NCBI GenBank assembly: GCA_003526375.1
Contig: DPDG01000026.1
Coordinates: 62,001 to 126,000, forward strand
Reading direction: 5' to 3'
Length of the DNA: 64,000 nucleotides
Origin: Lentisphaeria bacterium
GTDB taxonomy: Bacteria > Verrucomicrobiota > Lentisphaeria > Victivallales > UBA1829
In this document: positions 42,390-50,926 of the stretch, piece by piece
Layout: the number at the start of each line of letters is the position of its first letter
Numbering within the stretch: the first letter of the stretch is position 1
Notes under the pieces: generated by a model
The model's input: the letters and a program-made list of their open reading frames with translations, nothing else
Databases searched by the model: none
What the model was told of the DNA's origin: nothing
Program-made: the position numbers and the translations under genes

Positions 42390-43799
42390 ATGATAGGAAA
42401 AGAAAGGCAAGGAGAGATGAACCAGGGAGAAATGACGGCGGCGGAACTATGGGAGAAAGCCTGCGCCGTTATTAAGAATAAAATTCCTCAAGACACTTAT
42501 ACACAATGGTTTGAGAGCGTGGTGCCGGTCAGGATGAACGACGGCTCCCTGATACTGGGAGTCTGCGATGAGATGTTTGCGTCGTGGTTCGAAAATTCTT
42601 ACAGCGACATCATTGCCGAAGGGCTGGCGGCAGCGGCGGGCAGACCGGTGAAATTCGGCATCGAAGCCGGCCACCTGAAAGAGCCTCTCCATGTGGAGGA
42701 TGAATGCACGGAATCCATTCCGGCAATCGCGCCTGTACCGGAAACTCCCTCCATTCCCGTCTCCGCGCCGAATTGCCAGGCGGCTTTCACATTCCGGAAT
42801 TTCGTGGTCGGCGAGGAAAACCGTTATGCCTATTCCGCCGCCATGACTGCCGCCACGACTCCCGGCGTATTCAATCCGCTTTACATTTACGGCAGCACCG
42901 GCATGGGCAAGACCCATCTGATTCAGGCTGTGGCAAACCATGTCATCGCCAACAACCCGAAAGCGGTGGTCCGTTATGTGACCTGCGAACAGTTCCTGAA
43001 CTCGTATCTGGACTCCCTGCACAACAAATCCGTGTTCCATTCCCACTTCGAGTTCCGCAACTATTTCCGCGAAGTGGACGTCCTGCTGATCGACGACGTT
43101 CACCAGCTCGGCGGCAAGGAACAGTTGCAGGAGGAGTTTTTCAACACTTTCAATACGCTTCACAACGCCGGGAAACAGATCATCCTGACCTCCGATAAAC
43201 AGCCGTCGGACATCCCCGGGCTGGAGGCGCGCCTCGTAACCCGTTTCCAATCCGGCGTCACCACGCAGATCACCGCTCCGACTTATGAGACGCGGCTTTC
43301 GATTCTTCAGCACGAACAGACGGAGCAACTGAAACTCGCTCCGGAGATTCTGCAGTACGTCGCCGCGCGTGTATCCTCCAGCATCCGCACGCTGAAAGGC
43401 GCCCTGATGCGGCTTGTCGCCTATGCGTCCATGACCAAAAGCCCGTCCGTTCCGATGGCGGTTGCCGAGGATCTGCTGGCGGACCTGCTGGACAAGGAAG
43501 CCGAATCGCGCAAAGTGACGATCGACGGGATTCAAAAGACGGTTGCCGAACATTTCGGGCTGCGCGTCAACGATCTGACGGGGTCCAAGCGCCCGAAGAA
43601 CATTGCGGAGCCGCGCATGATCGCCATGTATCTTTCGCGGGAAATGACGGATCATTCTCTGGTCGAGATCGGTTCGGCGTTCGGCGGACGCAATCATGCG
43701 ACGGTGCTTCATGCGCTCTCGCAGGTTGAAAAAATGACGAAAGCCAGCGAGGATACGCGCCGCGTCATCTCCAATCTCCAGAGAAAAATCCGCGGGTGA
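42390..43799 (+). CDS. dnaA: Chromosomal replication initiator protein DnaA
   Basis: 469 residues from ATG 42390. ATG 42417 and 42432 are alternative starts with purine-rich sites. Domain I has LWEKACAVIKNKIPQDTYTQWFES, followed by a linker. The AAA+ domain has TFRNFVVGEENRYAYSAA, Walker A YGSTGMGKTHLIQA, Walker B VLLIDDVHQLGG and sensor LTSDKQPSDIPGLEARL. Domain IV ends with the DNA-binding signature SLVEIGSAFGGRNHATVLHAL. It opens oriC to start replication. It is not followed by dnaN or recF, as in many bacteria, but by a PHP phosphatase three bases downstream. Confidence 0.96.
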   Translation: MIGKERQGEMNQGEMTAAELWEKACAVIKNKIPQDTYTQWFESVVPVRMNDGSLILGVCDEMFASWFENSYSDIIAEGLAAAAGRPVKFGIEAGHLKEPLHVEDECTESIPAIAPVPETPSIPVSAPNCQAAFTFRNFVVGEENRYAYSAAMTAATTPGVFNPLYIYGSTGMGKTHLIQAVANHVIANNPKAVVRYVTCEQFLNSYLDSLHNKSVFHSHFEFRNYFREVDVLLIDDVHQLGGKEQLQEEFFNTFNTLHNAGKQIILTSDKQPSDIPGLEARLVTRFQSGVTTQITAPTYETRLSILQHEQTEQLKLAPEILQYVAARVSSSIRTLKGALMRLVAYASMTKSPSVPMAVAEDLLADLLDKEAESRKVTIDGIQKTVAEHFGLRVNDLTGSKRPKNIAEPRMIAMYLSREMTDHSLVEIGSAFGGRNHATVLHALSQVEKMTKASEDTRRVISNLQRKIRG

Positions 43800-43802
43800 G
43801 CC

Positions 43803-44609
43803 ATGTTCGCGGATCTGCACACCCATACGAGCCTCTGCAAACATGCGGACGGGACGCCCGAGGAATATTTTGAAAACGCCTGCAAACGCGGGTTGAGCTA
43901 TCTCGGGGTCTCCGACCATATTCCGTGGCCGGCGGGTTATGACACATCTTCGCGCATGAACCCGGAACAATATTCCGAGTATCGTTCCATTGTGCGCCGC
44001 CTGCGGGAATCCGCGGAAAACACGCCGGTCAAAGTGCTCTACGGGATTGAACTGGACTGGGTTCCGGGGCGCATGGACGAGGTTTCACGGGAAATTCAGG
44101 AAGAACCTTTCGATTATCTGATCGGCTCCATTCATTATGTCGGCGATTTCGCATTCGACAATCCTTACGAGATCGAAAAATGGGATTCGATCGGCGTGGA
44201 TCATGTCTGGAACCGTTACGCAGGGCTGATGTGCGAATTCGTCCAGAACTTCAAATTCGACATCATGGGACACGCCGACCTGCCGAAAAAATTCGGGCAT
44301 CGCCCGTCCGACCCGTCGAAATTCATGAAGAAAATGCGCGAGGCGCTGACCTTTGCCGGGGAACGCGGAATCGCAATAGAGATCAACACCTGCGGACTGC
44401 GCAAGCCCGTCAAAGAGATGTATCCCTCGCTCGAAATCCTGAAAGCAGCACGGGAGGCGGGCATGCCGCTGACGTTCGGCTCCGACGCACATTCCCCGGA
44501 AGAAATCGCTTCGGATTTCGACCGCGCCGCGGAACTCGCACAAGCAGCCGGATACCGTTCCGCACTTGCGTTCGAGCAGCGCCGCCCTGTGGAACTGCCT
44601 TTCAGATAA
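43803..44609 (+). CDS. PHP-domain histidinol-phosphatase-type hydrolase (HisJ/HisK family)
   Basis: 268 residues. It starts MFADLHTHTSLCKHADG, the first PHP metal motif, and continues with YLGVSDHIPWP, YGIELDWVPG, IGSIHYVGDFAFDNP, DIMGHADLPKKFG, IEINTCGLR and the final FGSDAHSPEEI. This complete set of histidines and acidic residues binds three metals. HisK-type enzymes remove phosphate from histidinol phosphate in histidine synthesis, though members with other phosphoester substrates exist. It starts three bases after dnaA, so it is probably cotranscribed. Confidence 0.88.
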   Translation: MFADLHTHTSLCKHADGTPEEYFENACKRGLSYLGVSDHIPWPAGYDTSSRMNPEQYSEYRSIVRRLRESAENTPVKVLYGIELDWVPGRMDEVSREIQEEPFDYLIGSIHYVGDFAFDNPYEIEKWDSIGVDHVWNRYAGLMCEFVQNFKFDIMGHADLPKKFGHRPSDPSKFMKKMREALTFAGERGIAIEINTCGLRKPVKEMYPSLEILKAAREAGMPLTFGSDAHSPEEIASDFDRAAELAQAAGYRSALAFEQRRPVELPFR

Positions 44610-44669
44610 CGTTTCAACACGGCATGGCGAGGCAGACCGCCGGTTCTCCTCTCACATAAGGAATGAGTT

Positions 44670-45533
44670 ATGAAAAGCGAAGTGGAATGCAGCAAATGTT
44701 TTTGTGACAGCCTGTTTCACCAGTTGGGAAAACTGGATGTCTCAGGCGAAGAGAAAATTGAAATATCCAAAGAAGTCATGCGGATGATCTGCGAGGCGGA
44801 TTTCACACAGCCGCCACCGCTGATCGCGGCACGGGTCAACGAGATCATTTCCGCTCACGGAGACGGTTTTGAGCCGTTCAAACGGGAAAAGGAGCTTTCA
44901 ACGAAATATGCGCGCGAGCTGCTGGAAAACATCCGCCCCGAACTTGAAAAGCTCTCCGATCCGTTCGAAGCATACGTCCTGCTGGCGATCGCGGGAAACA
45001 TCATCGACTTCGGCGTGGACTGCAATTTTGACCTGAACAGTGCGCGGGAAAAGATCATTCACTCACTTTCCGAGCCTTTCGACCGTGACGCCATGAATCT
45101 TCTCCGGAAGAAAATGGAGGAGGCGGAAAACATTCTCTATATCATGGACAACTGCGGCGAAGCGGTTTTCGATACGCTCCTCGTAAGCCTGCATCAGGAA
45201 AAAATCACACTCGCTGTGCGCGGGAAACCGATCCTGAACGACATCACGAGAGCCGAAGTGGAACCCTCCGGTTTCCAAAATATCCGCGTGATCGACACCG
45301 GGGATTTCACGCCCGGAATCTCGCTGACGGCATCCTCGGAGGAGTTCATGGGCGCCTATCGTTCGGCGGACCTGATCATCGCAAAGGGACAGGGCAATTT
45401 TGAAACCCTCTGCGACGACTCGGACCGTCCGGTCTTTTTCCTCTTTCGCGCCAAGTGCCCGGTCGTGATCCGGAAACTCGGCGGCGTCAAACAAGGCAGT
45501 TACCAGCTCCGGCACATCAATGTGGAAGCATGA
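44670..45533 (+). CDS. DUF89-family damage-control phosphatase-like protein
   Basis: 287 residues, the size of the prokaryotic-only DUF89 subfamily. Conserved pieces are VECSKCFCDSLFHQLGKL at the N-terminus, AGNIIDFGVD, YIMDNCGEAVFDTLL with the metal-binding asparagine and aspartate, VRGKPILNDIT, and the C-terminal IAKGQGNFETLCD followed by AKCPVV. Related enzymes are metal-dependent phosphatases for aberrant sugar phosphates or nucleotides. The true substrate is unknown. It is cytoplasmic and overlaps the next gene by 14 bases. Confidence 0.85.
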   Translation: MKSEVECSKCFCDSLFHQLGKLDVSGEEKIEISKEVMRMICEADFTQPPPLIAARVNEIISAHGDGFEPFKREKELSTKYARELLENIRPELEKLSDPFEAYVLLAIAGNIIDFGVDCNFDLNSAREKIIHSLSEPFDRDAMNLLRKKMEEAENILYIMDNCGEAVFDTLLVSLHQEKITLAVRGKPILNDITRAEVEPSGFQNIRVIDTGDFTPGISLTASSEEFMGAYRSADLIIAKGQGNFETLCDDSDRPVFFLFRAKCPVVIRKLGGVKQGSYQLRHINVEA

Positions 45534-47049
45534 CCTGCTGAAATCCCTGTTTGCCGCACTGCTGCTCTGCGCAGCGCTGTTCTGTTCCGCCGGAACCGTC
45601 AAGCTGACGGTGATTCAGACGACCGACATTCATGCGCAGACGGACGGCCGCCGGACTCCCGGAATCGCGCGCCTGGCTTCCGTGATCAAAGCCGAGCGCA
45701 CAGCGGCGGGCGGCAGGGATCATGTCCTTCTGATCGACTGCGGCGATCTGTTCCAAGGCTCCTATCAGGCGACTCTGGACCACGGCGGCTCGCTGGTTCA
45801 TTACCTGAATCTGCTCTCCTACGATGCGTTCATTCCCGGCAATCACGACTTCGATTTCGGCACTTCCGAGCTGGTGAAACATCTGAATGGCATTCAGGCG
45901 GCTGTCCTCGCCTTGAATCTCAACCTGAAAGGCGCGCCTCCGGGCAGAATCCTGAAATGGAAAATGTTTGAAAAGAATACCCTGAAAATCGCGGTTGCCG
46001 GAATGACGTCGCCTTACCTCTTTTCCTGGCTGTCCGGCATTCAGACCGCGGGACTGGAACTCACGGATTATCAGGAGGCGCTGGCAGAGATCATTCCTGA
46101 AATCATGGAGGCGAAACCGGATATCGTCATTCTCGCGATGCACAGCGGCGAATTCATGCCGGCGCGCCTCGGCTCCTCCGGCGGGAAAAAGCGGATGTCC
46201 GCAGGAGCTTTTCTGCGGAAATATCCCCAGATCGATCTGGTGCTCGGCGGGCATTCCCATCAGGAGGGCGCCGGAAAACAGGTTGCGTCGTCCTGGTACA
46301 TTCAGGCTCCGGCGCTGAGCGGCGGCGCGGCGGTCGCGGAAATCCTCTACGACAAGAAAAAGCGGAGGATCGTTTCCCTGAAATCGCGGATTGCGTATGC
46401 GGCGGACGCGGAACCGGATGCGGAAACGGCTGAAATGCTGGAGCCTCTGCTGGAACAGAGCCGCAGAAAGGGAACGCGCCGGATCGCACGCATGGCATTT
46501 CCGCTGGAACCGTTGAAAAAATCCGGGGCGGGCAACCGTCTGAGCAGGATTTTCGGCAGGGCGATGATGCGCGAAACCGGGGCAGAAATCGCTCTTCACG
46601 GCACGCTGAGTTCCTACTGCGCCTCACCGGGAATCCTGTATGCCTCGCAGGTCTATCTGCTGGCTCCGTATGAGAATCTGCTCTGCACTCTGGAGATTTC
46701 ACCTGCGGAATGCCGTGCGATCATCGAAGAACAATATGCAGAGAAACGTTCCGGCTCCTTTCAGGCAGTCACCGGCGTCTCATTCAAAATGGGCAAAGGC
46801 GGCAAAATCCGGGGCGGGCTGTTTCTTGACGGCGAAACGGAAGAATGGAATGACGGAGCCCGTCCGGTAAAACTTGTCCTGAGCGGTTACACGCTTGCGG
46901 GAGCGGGTGGGCGCTTTCCCGTATTGAAGGCAATCGGAGAGAAGAAAAAAGTCGATTTTCTGAGCCTTGACGTCCGTTCCGCACTTGAAAAATACCTTGC
47001 GGCGGAATATCCTTGCAGTCAGACTTGGAAACCGGAAAAAGGAGACTGA
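45520..47049 (+). CDS. Secreted 5'-nucleotidase/2',3'-cyclic phosphodiesterase-family metallophosphatase
   Basis: 509 residues. Signal peptide at about residues 8-26 (KSLFAALLLCAALFCSAG). The metallophosphatase domain shows all motifs: TDIHAQTDGRR, LIDCGDLFQGSY, PGNHDFDFG, ILAMHSGEF and LGGHSHQEG. The C-terminal domain (from about residue 320) corresponds to the 5'-nucleotidase substrate domain, with IALHGTLSS and YENLLCTLEI. It likely removes phosphate from nucleotides or other phosphoesters in the periplasm. It overlaps the DUF89 gene and precedes the lipoprotein by three bases, forming an operon. Confidence 0.88.
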   Translation: MWKHDLLKSLFAALLLCAALFCSAGTVKLTVIQTTDIHAQTDGRRTPGIARLASVIKAERTAAGGRDHVLLIDCGDLFQGSYQATLDHGGSLVHYLNLLSYDAFIPGNHDFDFGTSELVKHLNGIQAAVLALNLNLKGAPPGRILKWKMFEKNTLKIAVAGMTSPYLFSWLSGIQTAGLELTDYQEALAEIIPEIMEAKPDIVILAMHSGEFMPARLGSSGGKKRMSAGAFLRKYPQIDLVLGGHSHQEGAGKQVASSWYIQAPALSGGAAVAEILYDKKKRRIVSLKSRIAYAADAEPDAETAEMLEPLLEQSRRKGTRRIARMAFPLEPLKKSGAGNRLSRIFGRAMMRETGAEIALHGTLSSYCASPGILYASQVYLLAPYENLLCTLEISPAECRAIIEEQYAEKRSGSFQAVTGVSFKMGKGGKIRGGLFLDGETEEWNDGARPVKLVLSGYTLAGAGGRFPVLKAIGEKKKVDFLSLDVRSALEKYLAAEYPCSQTWKPEKGD

Positions 47050-47052
47050 AAG

Positions 47053-47460
47053 ATGTTGAGAATTTTTATGATATTGATATTTCTGGGACTGTTCTGCGGA
47101 TGCAGCAGCGGACTCTCCGGATCAAGCCAACTGTCAAAAAATGAACAGGACGCCGTCATTTCCCATATCCGCAGCTTCATCCGGCGCTCCAAAGTCAAGC
47201 TTACTCCCGCGGAACGGGCGTATGTCATGACTCATGATCCGATTTTCAATGTCTCCTATACCGGATACAAGGAGGGAGCCCTGACGGTCCGCTGGGCGTT
47301 TCCGCGCCAGCGGAACCTGATCGTCACCCGGAGCGGCAGGCTTCTTTCGAGCGACCGCGCGGACTGGACCGTCCGCGTAACGACGGACAAATCGACTCAA
47401 TTGGTGCCGCAGGACTTTTTCGGAGCCAACGGCGAGGAACTCGCCCTGCCGCCGCTCTGA
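47053..47460 (+). CDS. Small lipoprotein of unknown function
   Basis: 135 residues. AAGGAG lies eight bases before ATG 47053. The N-terminus MLRIFMILIFLGLFCGCSS has a lipobox ending at Cys-17. The mature part contains a helical segment (QDAVISHIRSFIRRSK) and a basic, strand-rich C-terminus (GALTVRWAFPRQRNLIVTRSG). No family is recognised. Position suggests it is translated with the 5'-nucleotidase-like gene and may anchor near it in the envelope. Confidence 0.7.
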   Translation: MLRIFMILIFLGLFCGCSSGLSGSSQLSKNEQDAVISHIRSFIRRSKVKLTPAERAYVMTHDPIFNVSYTGYKEGALTVRWAFPRQRNLIVTRSGRLLSSDRADWTVRVTTDKSTQLVPQDFFGANGEELALPPL

Positions 47461-47485
47461 TCTCCCTGCCGTGAGCTTTCACGCT

Positions 47486-48343
47486 TTACTGCAAGCGGAG
47501 CGAGCGGTATTTCTGAGGCGGAAGGTTAAAATGTTTCCTGAACTGGCGGCAGAAATAATTGCTGTCGGAAAATCCTGTCCTGTCGGCAATCTCCCCGATA
47601 GTAAGTTCGGAGTTCAAGAGGAGCATCGCGGCTTTTTTCAGGCGGAGGACAATCAGGTATTCATTCGGCGCATACCCTGTACAGTCCTTGAACATCCGTG
47701 TCAGCGTGCTCTCCGAAACCATGATCGCATGCGCCATTTCGGAGCGGGTCCAACGGCGTTCCGAATGTTCCGTCAGACGGTTGATCAATTCCGAAAGGAG
47801 AGCGGACGACTTCTTCTCCACAGGCAGTCTGTGTTCCGAGCAGCAGCGCCCGAGCAGAACAGTCAGCAGGACGAAATGCGCCGCCATCGCCAGCGGATAA
47901 TGTTCCCTGCCCTGCGCCTGCTCCGTTTCAATGTCATGCACGATCTTCAGGACCTCTTTCAACTCGTGCGGATTCAGGTGCAGAAGATTCCGGCTCCGCA
48001 ATTCCGGCTCAAGACGGAACAGAGAACTGATCGCGGGATAACGGCAGAAAGCCTGAAGCGGATTGTTCAGTTCGCGCATATCAAACATGATATTGTAAAG
48101 TGCAAGGTCTTTCAGATTTGCATAGCCGTGACTGGTCCGGTTGTGAATCAGGAAAACATCGCCTGCCTCAATCGTGCGGTTCTCGCCGAAAATCACATGC
48201 TCCCCCTGCCCCCGGTAAACGATCACCAGCTCCGAAAATTCATGATCGTGAAGCTGATATTCCTCCTGCGGATCACGCTTGATCAGGCGCAACGGCAGAC
48301 GCTTGTCCGCAAGATATTCCGATTTGAAAAGCTTTCCCGGCAT
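47486..48343 (-). CDS. AraC-family regulator, probably of L-rhamnose genes
   Basis: 285 residues. The N-terminal cupin (residues about 25-110; YQLHDHEFSELVIVYRGQGEHVI, GDVFLIHNRTSHGY) is of the RhaR/RhaS kind. The C-terminal 100 residues have two helix-turn-helix motifs: RSEMAHAIMVSESTLTRMFKDCTG and IGEIADRTGFSDSNYFCRQFRKHFN. It diverges from rhaA (146 bases), which makes a rhamnose-responsive activator the most likely role. It is not close enough to name RhaS or RhaR. Confidence 0.87.
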   Translation of the reverse strand: MPGKLFKSEYLADKRLPLRLIKRDPQEEYQLHDHEFSELVIVYRGQGEHVIFGENRTIEAGDVFLIHNRTSHGYANLKDLALYNIMFDMRELNNPLQAFCRYPAISSLFRLEPELRSRNLLHLNPHELKEVLKIVHDIETEQAQGREHYPLAMAAHFVLLTVLLGRCCSEHRLPVEKKSSALLSELINRLTEHSERRWTRSEMAHAIMVSESTLTRMFKDCTGYAPNEYLIVLRLKKAAMLLLNSELTIGEIADRTGFSDSNYFCRQFRKHFNLPPQKYRSLRLQ

Positions 48344-48376
48344 CTTCTCCCGTCCCTTTTTCCGTGGTTTGACACA

Positions 48377-48405
48377 ATCATACTATAAAAAGAATGTTTT
48401 GTCAA
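48377..48405 (-). promoter_or_regulatory. Promoter of the AraC gene, within the divergent rha region
   Basis: On the minus strand TTGACA (48400-48405) and TATGAT (48377-48382) have a 17-base spacer. A second TTGACA on the plus strand (48369-48374) makes the region nearly symmetric, consistent with a shared control region for rhaA. Confidence 0.55.
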
Positions 48406-48489
48406 GGCGCGGACCTCCGGAACAGAGTATTTTTATGAAAGAAAAACAAGGAAGCACACAGTATCAAACGAATCATCAGGGAGGCAGAA

Positions 48490-49749
48490 ATGAAAGCAAA
48501 GACAGTCGAACAGCGTTACCGGCTCGCAAAAGAACAGTATGCGGAACTTGGAGTCAATACCGACGCCGCATTGAAAGCTCTGGCGAAGATCCCGATTTCC
48601 ATGCACTGCTGGCAGGGCGACGACGTCGTCGGCTTCGAACCCGGCGCAGGCGGAGCGTCCGGCGGCATTCTTTCCACGGGAAATTATCCGGGACGCGCGA
48701 GAAACATCAGGGAGCTCCGCGCCGATCTGGACAAGGCGTTTTCCCTGATCCCCGGCGCAAAGCGCCTGAATCTCCATGCCATCTACCTGGACTCCGGGAA
48801 AGCGGTCGCGCGCAATAAAATCACGCCTGCGCACTTCCAGAGCTGGATCGACTGGGCAAAGGAACAGAAAGCGGGACTCGACTTCAATCCGACTTACTTT
48901 GCGCATCCGAAAGCCTCCGCGAATCTGACGCTTTCCAGTCCCGACGCGGGAATCCGAGAATACTGGATCGAACACGGGATCGCATGTCGCAAAATCGCGG
49001 CGGAAATGGGAAAACAGCTCAAGAGCCCGTGTATCATGAATACATGGATTCCCGACGGCTTCAAGGACATCACCGTTGACCGCGCCGGAGCGAGAGCGCG
49101 CCTTGAAGAATCTCTGGACAAAATCTTTGCGGAAAAAATTCCGGCAAAATACATGCGCGACGCCGTCGAATCCAAACTGTTCGGCATCGGTGTGGAGTCC
49201 TGCACCGTGGGCTCGAACGAGTTCTACATGGGATACGCCATGAAGAACAAGCTCCTGCTCTGCCTTGACTCCGGGCACTTCCATCCGACCGAAGTCATCA
49301 GCGACAAAATCAGTGCAGTCCTGCTGTTCATCGACGAGATTCTGCTCCATGTCAGCCGTCCGGTGCGATGGGACTCCGACCATGTCGTCCTTTTCGACGA
49401 TGAACTCCGCGCCATCGCGCAGGAAATCATCCGCAACGGTTCCGACAGAGTTCATATCGGACTCGATTACTTCGATGCGACGATCAACCGTCTCGAAGCC
49501 TGGGTCATCGGAACGCGCAACATGCAGAAAGCTCTCCTGAACGCCCTGCTGGAGCCGGAAAAGGAACTGATCAAGCTGGAACGCTCTTTCAGGAACGGAC
49601 GCAAACTCGCGCTTCTTGAAGAACTCAAGATGCTTCCGCTCGGTGCAGTCTACGATTATTTCTGCCTGACACAGGGAGTTCCCGTTGCAGCGGAATACAT
49701 CAAAGAGGTCGAGGCTTACGAAAAGAAGGTCCAGTCAAAACGCGGATAA
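48490..49749 (+). CDS. rhaA: L-rhamnose isomerase
   Basis: 419 residues, the normal length for RhaA. It converts L-rhamnose to L-rhamnulose in the cytoplasm using Mn or Zn. Motifs include ISMHCWQGDDVVGFE near the N-terminus, RLNLHAIYLD, DFNPTYFAHPKA, CIMNTWIPDG, and the metal-site stretch LLCLDSGHFHPTEVISDKIS with VRWDSDHVVLFDDEL, all standard for the family. GGGAGG lies five bases before the ATG. It is flanked by an AraC regulator and a sugar-binding protein. The next steps require a rhamnulokinase (not in the window) and the aldolase at 26893. Confidence 0.95.
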   Translation: MKAKTVEQRYRLAKEQYAELGVNTDAALKALAKIPISMHCWQGDDVVGFEPGAGGASGGILSTGNYPGRARNIRELRADLDKAFSLIPGAKRLNLHAIYLDSGKAVARNKITPAHFQSWIDWAKEQKAGLDFNPTYFAHPKASANLTLSSPDAGIREYWIEHGIACRKIAAEMGKQLKSPCIMNTWIPDGFKDITVDRAGARARLEESLDKIFAEKIPAKYMRDAVESKLFGIGVESCTVGSNEFYMGYAMKNKLLLCLDSGHFHPTEVISDKISAVLLFIDEILLHVSRPVRWDSDHVVLFDDELRAIAQEIIRNGSDRVHIGLDYFDATINRLEAWVIGTRNMQKALLNALLEPEKELIKLERSFRNGRKLALLEELKMLPLGAVYDYFCLTQGVPVAAEYIKEVEAYEKKVQSKRG

Positions 49750-49774
49750 CTCCTGAATCGTTTCTTACCGCAGG

Positions 49775-49809
49775 CGGAACAGTTCTCAGCCGGAACTGTT
49801 CCGTTTTTT
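49775..49809 (+). terminator. Rho-independent terminator after rhaA
   Basis: CGGAACAGTT (49775-49784) pairs with AACTGTTCCG (49794-49803), followed by six T (49804-49809). Confidence 0.9.
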
Positions 49810-49861
49810 CATGCAGACTCTCCGAAAAACCGCATTGTTCTCCGGTTTTGCATTTTTCCGG

Positions 49862-49889
49862 TTGCATTATACTGAAAAACGGCTATTAT
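49862..49889 (+). promoter_or_regulatory. Promoter of the sugar-binding lipoprotein gene
   Basis: TTGCAT (49862-49867) and TATTAT (49884-49889) with a 16-base spacer, 35 bases before ATG 49925. Confidence 0.5.
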
Positions 49890-49924
49890 TACCTGCTGAA
49901 AAATCAATCTATATGAGGGATAAA

Positions 49925-50872
49925 ATGAAAAAAGCGTTTTTTCTTCTGGCGGCTCTCCTCCTCTTGACGGGATGCGGAGAGGGTTCCGGTAAAAAGCTCA
50001 GAATCGGAATCTCCATTCCGGCGGCGACGCACGGGTGGACAGGCGGCGTGGTATGGAGCGCGGAACAGGCGAAAAAGAATCTGGAAGCGGCAAATCCGGA
50101 TCTTCAGGTCATTGTGACTTCCAGCGCCAATACTGCGGATCAGGTGAACCGGATCGAAAATCTGGTCGCCCGCAACGTGGACGCACTGGTCGTGCTGGCG
50201 CAGGAGCCGGGACCGATCACGGACATCTGCGCAAGAGCCAGGGAACAGGGTATTTTCCTTGTCGTGGTCTCCAATCCGCTGGACAAACCGGTGCAGGATG
50301 TTTTCGTGAACGGCGACAACCGCAGTTTCGGCGCCGCGGCGGCAAAAGCCATGGGGCGGCTGCTCGGAGGAAAGGGCGAAATCCTGATGATGGAGGGAGT
50401 CCCCTGCCCGATCAACAAAGACCGTGTCGAATCTTTCCGCGAGGTTCTCGCCGCGGAATTCCCCGGAATCAGGATTCTGGAATCGCAGGCTTCCTGGTGG
50501 AATACGGAAAAAGGCCTCGCCCTGATGGAGAATTTCCTCCAGAAGTATCCGAAAATCGATGCTGTCTGGGCGGGGGATGACGATGTTCTCATCGGAGCTT
50601 TGAAAGCCTATGAGGAATCCGGGCGCAAGGATATCAAGGCGATGATCGGCGGAGGCGGCAGTAAAAAGACAGTCAAGATGATTCTTGACGGAAATTCTGT
50701 CGTCAAAGCAACCGTCACCTATTCCCCGCGTATGCTTGAGCGCGGCGTGGAAGAAGCGCTGGCGGGTCTGAGGAACGGAAAAAAGGCGGTCGGCAAAGAG
50801 GTCATTATCCCTTCGCAGATCGTTACCCGCGAGAACGCAAAGGAACACTATTTCCCCGATTCGGTCTACTGA
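49925..50872 (+). CDS. Sugar ABC transporter substrate-binding lipoprotein
   Basis: 315 residues from ATG 49925 (GAGGG five bases upstream). MKKAFFLLAALLLLTGCGEG carries a lipobox with the lipid cysteine at 17. The mature protein is a periplasmic binding protein of the ribose/rhamnose type: LRIGISIPAATHGWTGGV, RNVDALVVLAQEPGPI, VVVSNPLDKPVQDVFVNGDN, GKGEILMMEGV, and DAVWAGDDDVLIGALKA. It binds a monosaccharide for import; rhamnose is the likely ligand given rhaA next door. No permease or ATPase gene follows. It has its own promoter behind the rhaA terminator. Confidence 0.87.
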   Translation: MKKAFFLLAALLLLTGCGEGSGKKLRIGISIPAATHGWTGGVVWSAEQAKKNLEAANPDLQVIVTSSANTADQVNRIENLVARNVDALVVLAQEPGPITDICARAREQGIFLVVVSNPLDKPVQDVFVNGDNRSFGAAAAKAMGRLLGGKGEILMMEGVPCPINKDRVESFREVLAAEFPGIRILESQASWWNTEKGLALMENFLQKYPKIDAVWAGDDDVLIGALKAYEESGRKDIKAMIGGGGSKKTVKMILDGNSVVKATVTYSPRMLERGVEEALAGLRNGKKAVGKEVIIPSQIVTRENAKEHYFPDSVY

Positions 50873-50895
50873 CCGTTTTTCCTGTCAACGGAAAA

Positions 50896-50917
50896 GGGAC
50901 GGCGGAAACACCGTCCC
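50896..50917 (-). terminator. Probable terminator between convergent genes
   Basis: GGGACGG (50896-50902) and CCGTCCC (50911-50917) with a short T run on the minus strand (50892-50895). Confidence 0.5.
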
Positions 50918-50926
50918 GCGAAACAC

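Noticed and set aside
42447..43970. A 507-codon open frame antisense to dnaA
   Set aside because: dnaA is unambiguous on the other strand; the antisense frame has no recognisable domain and reflects codon bias.
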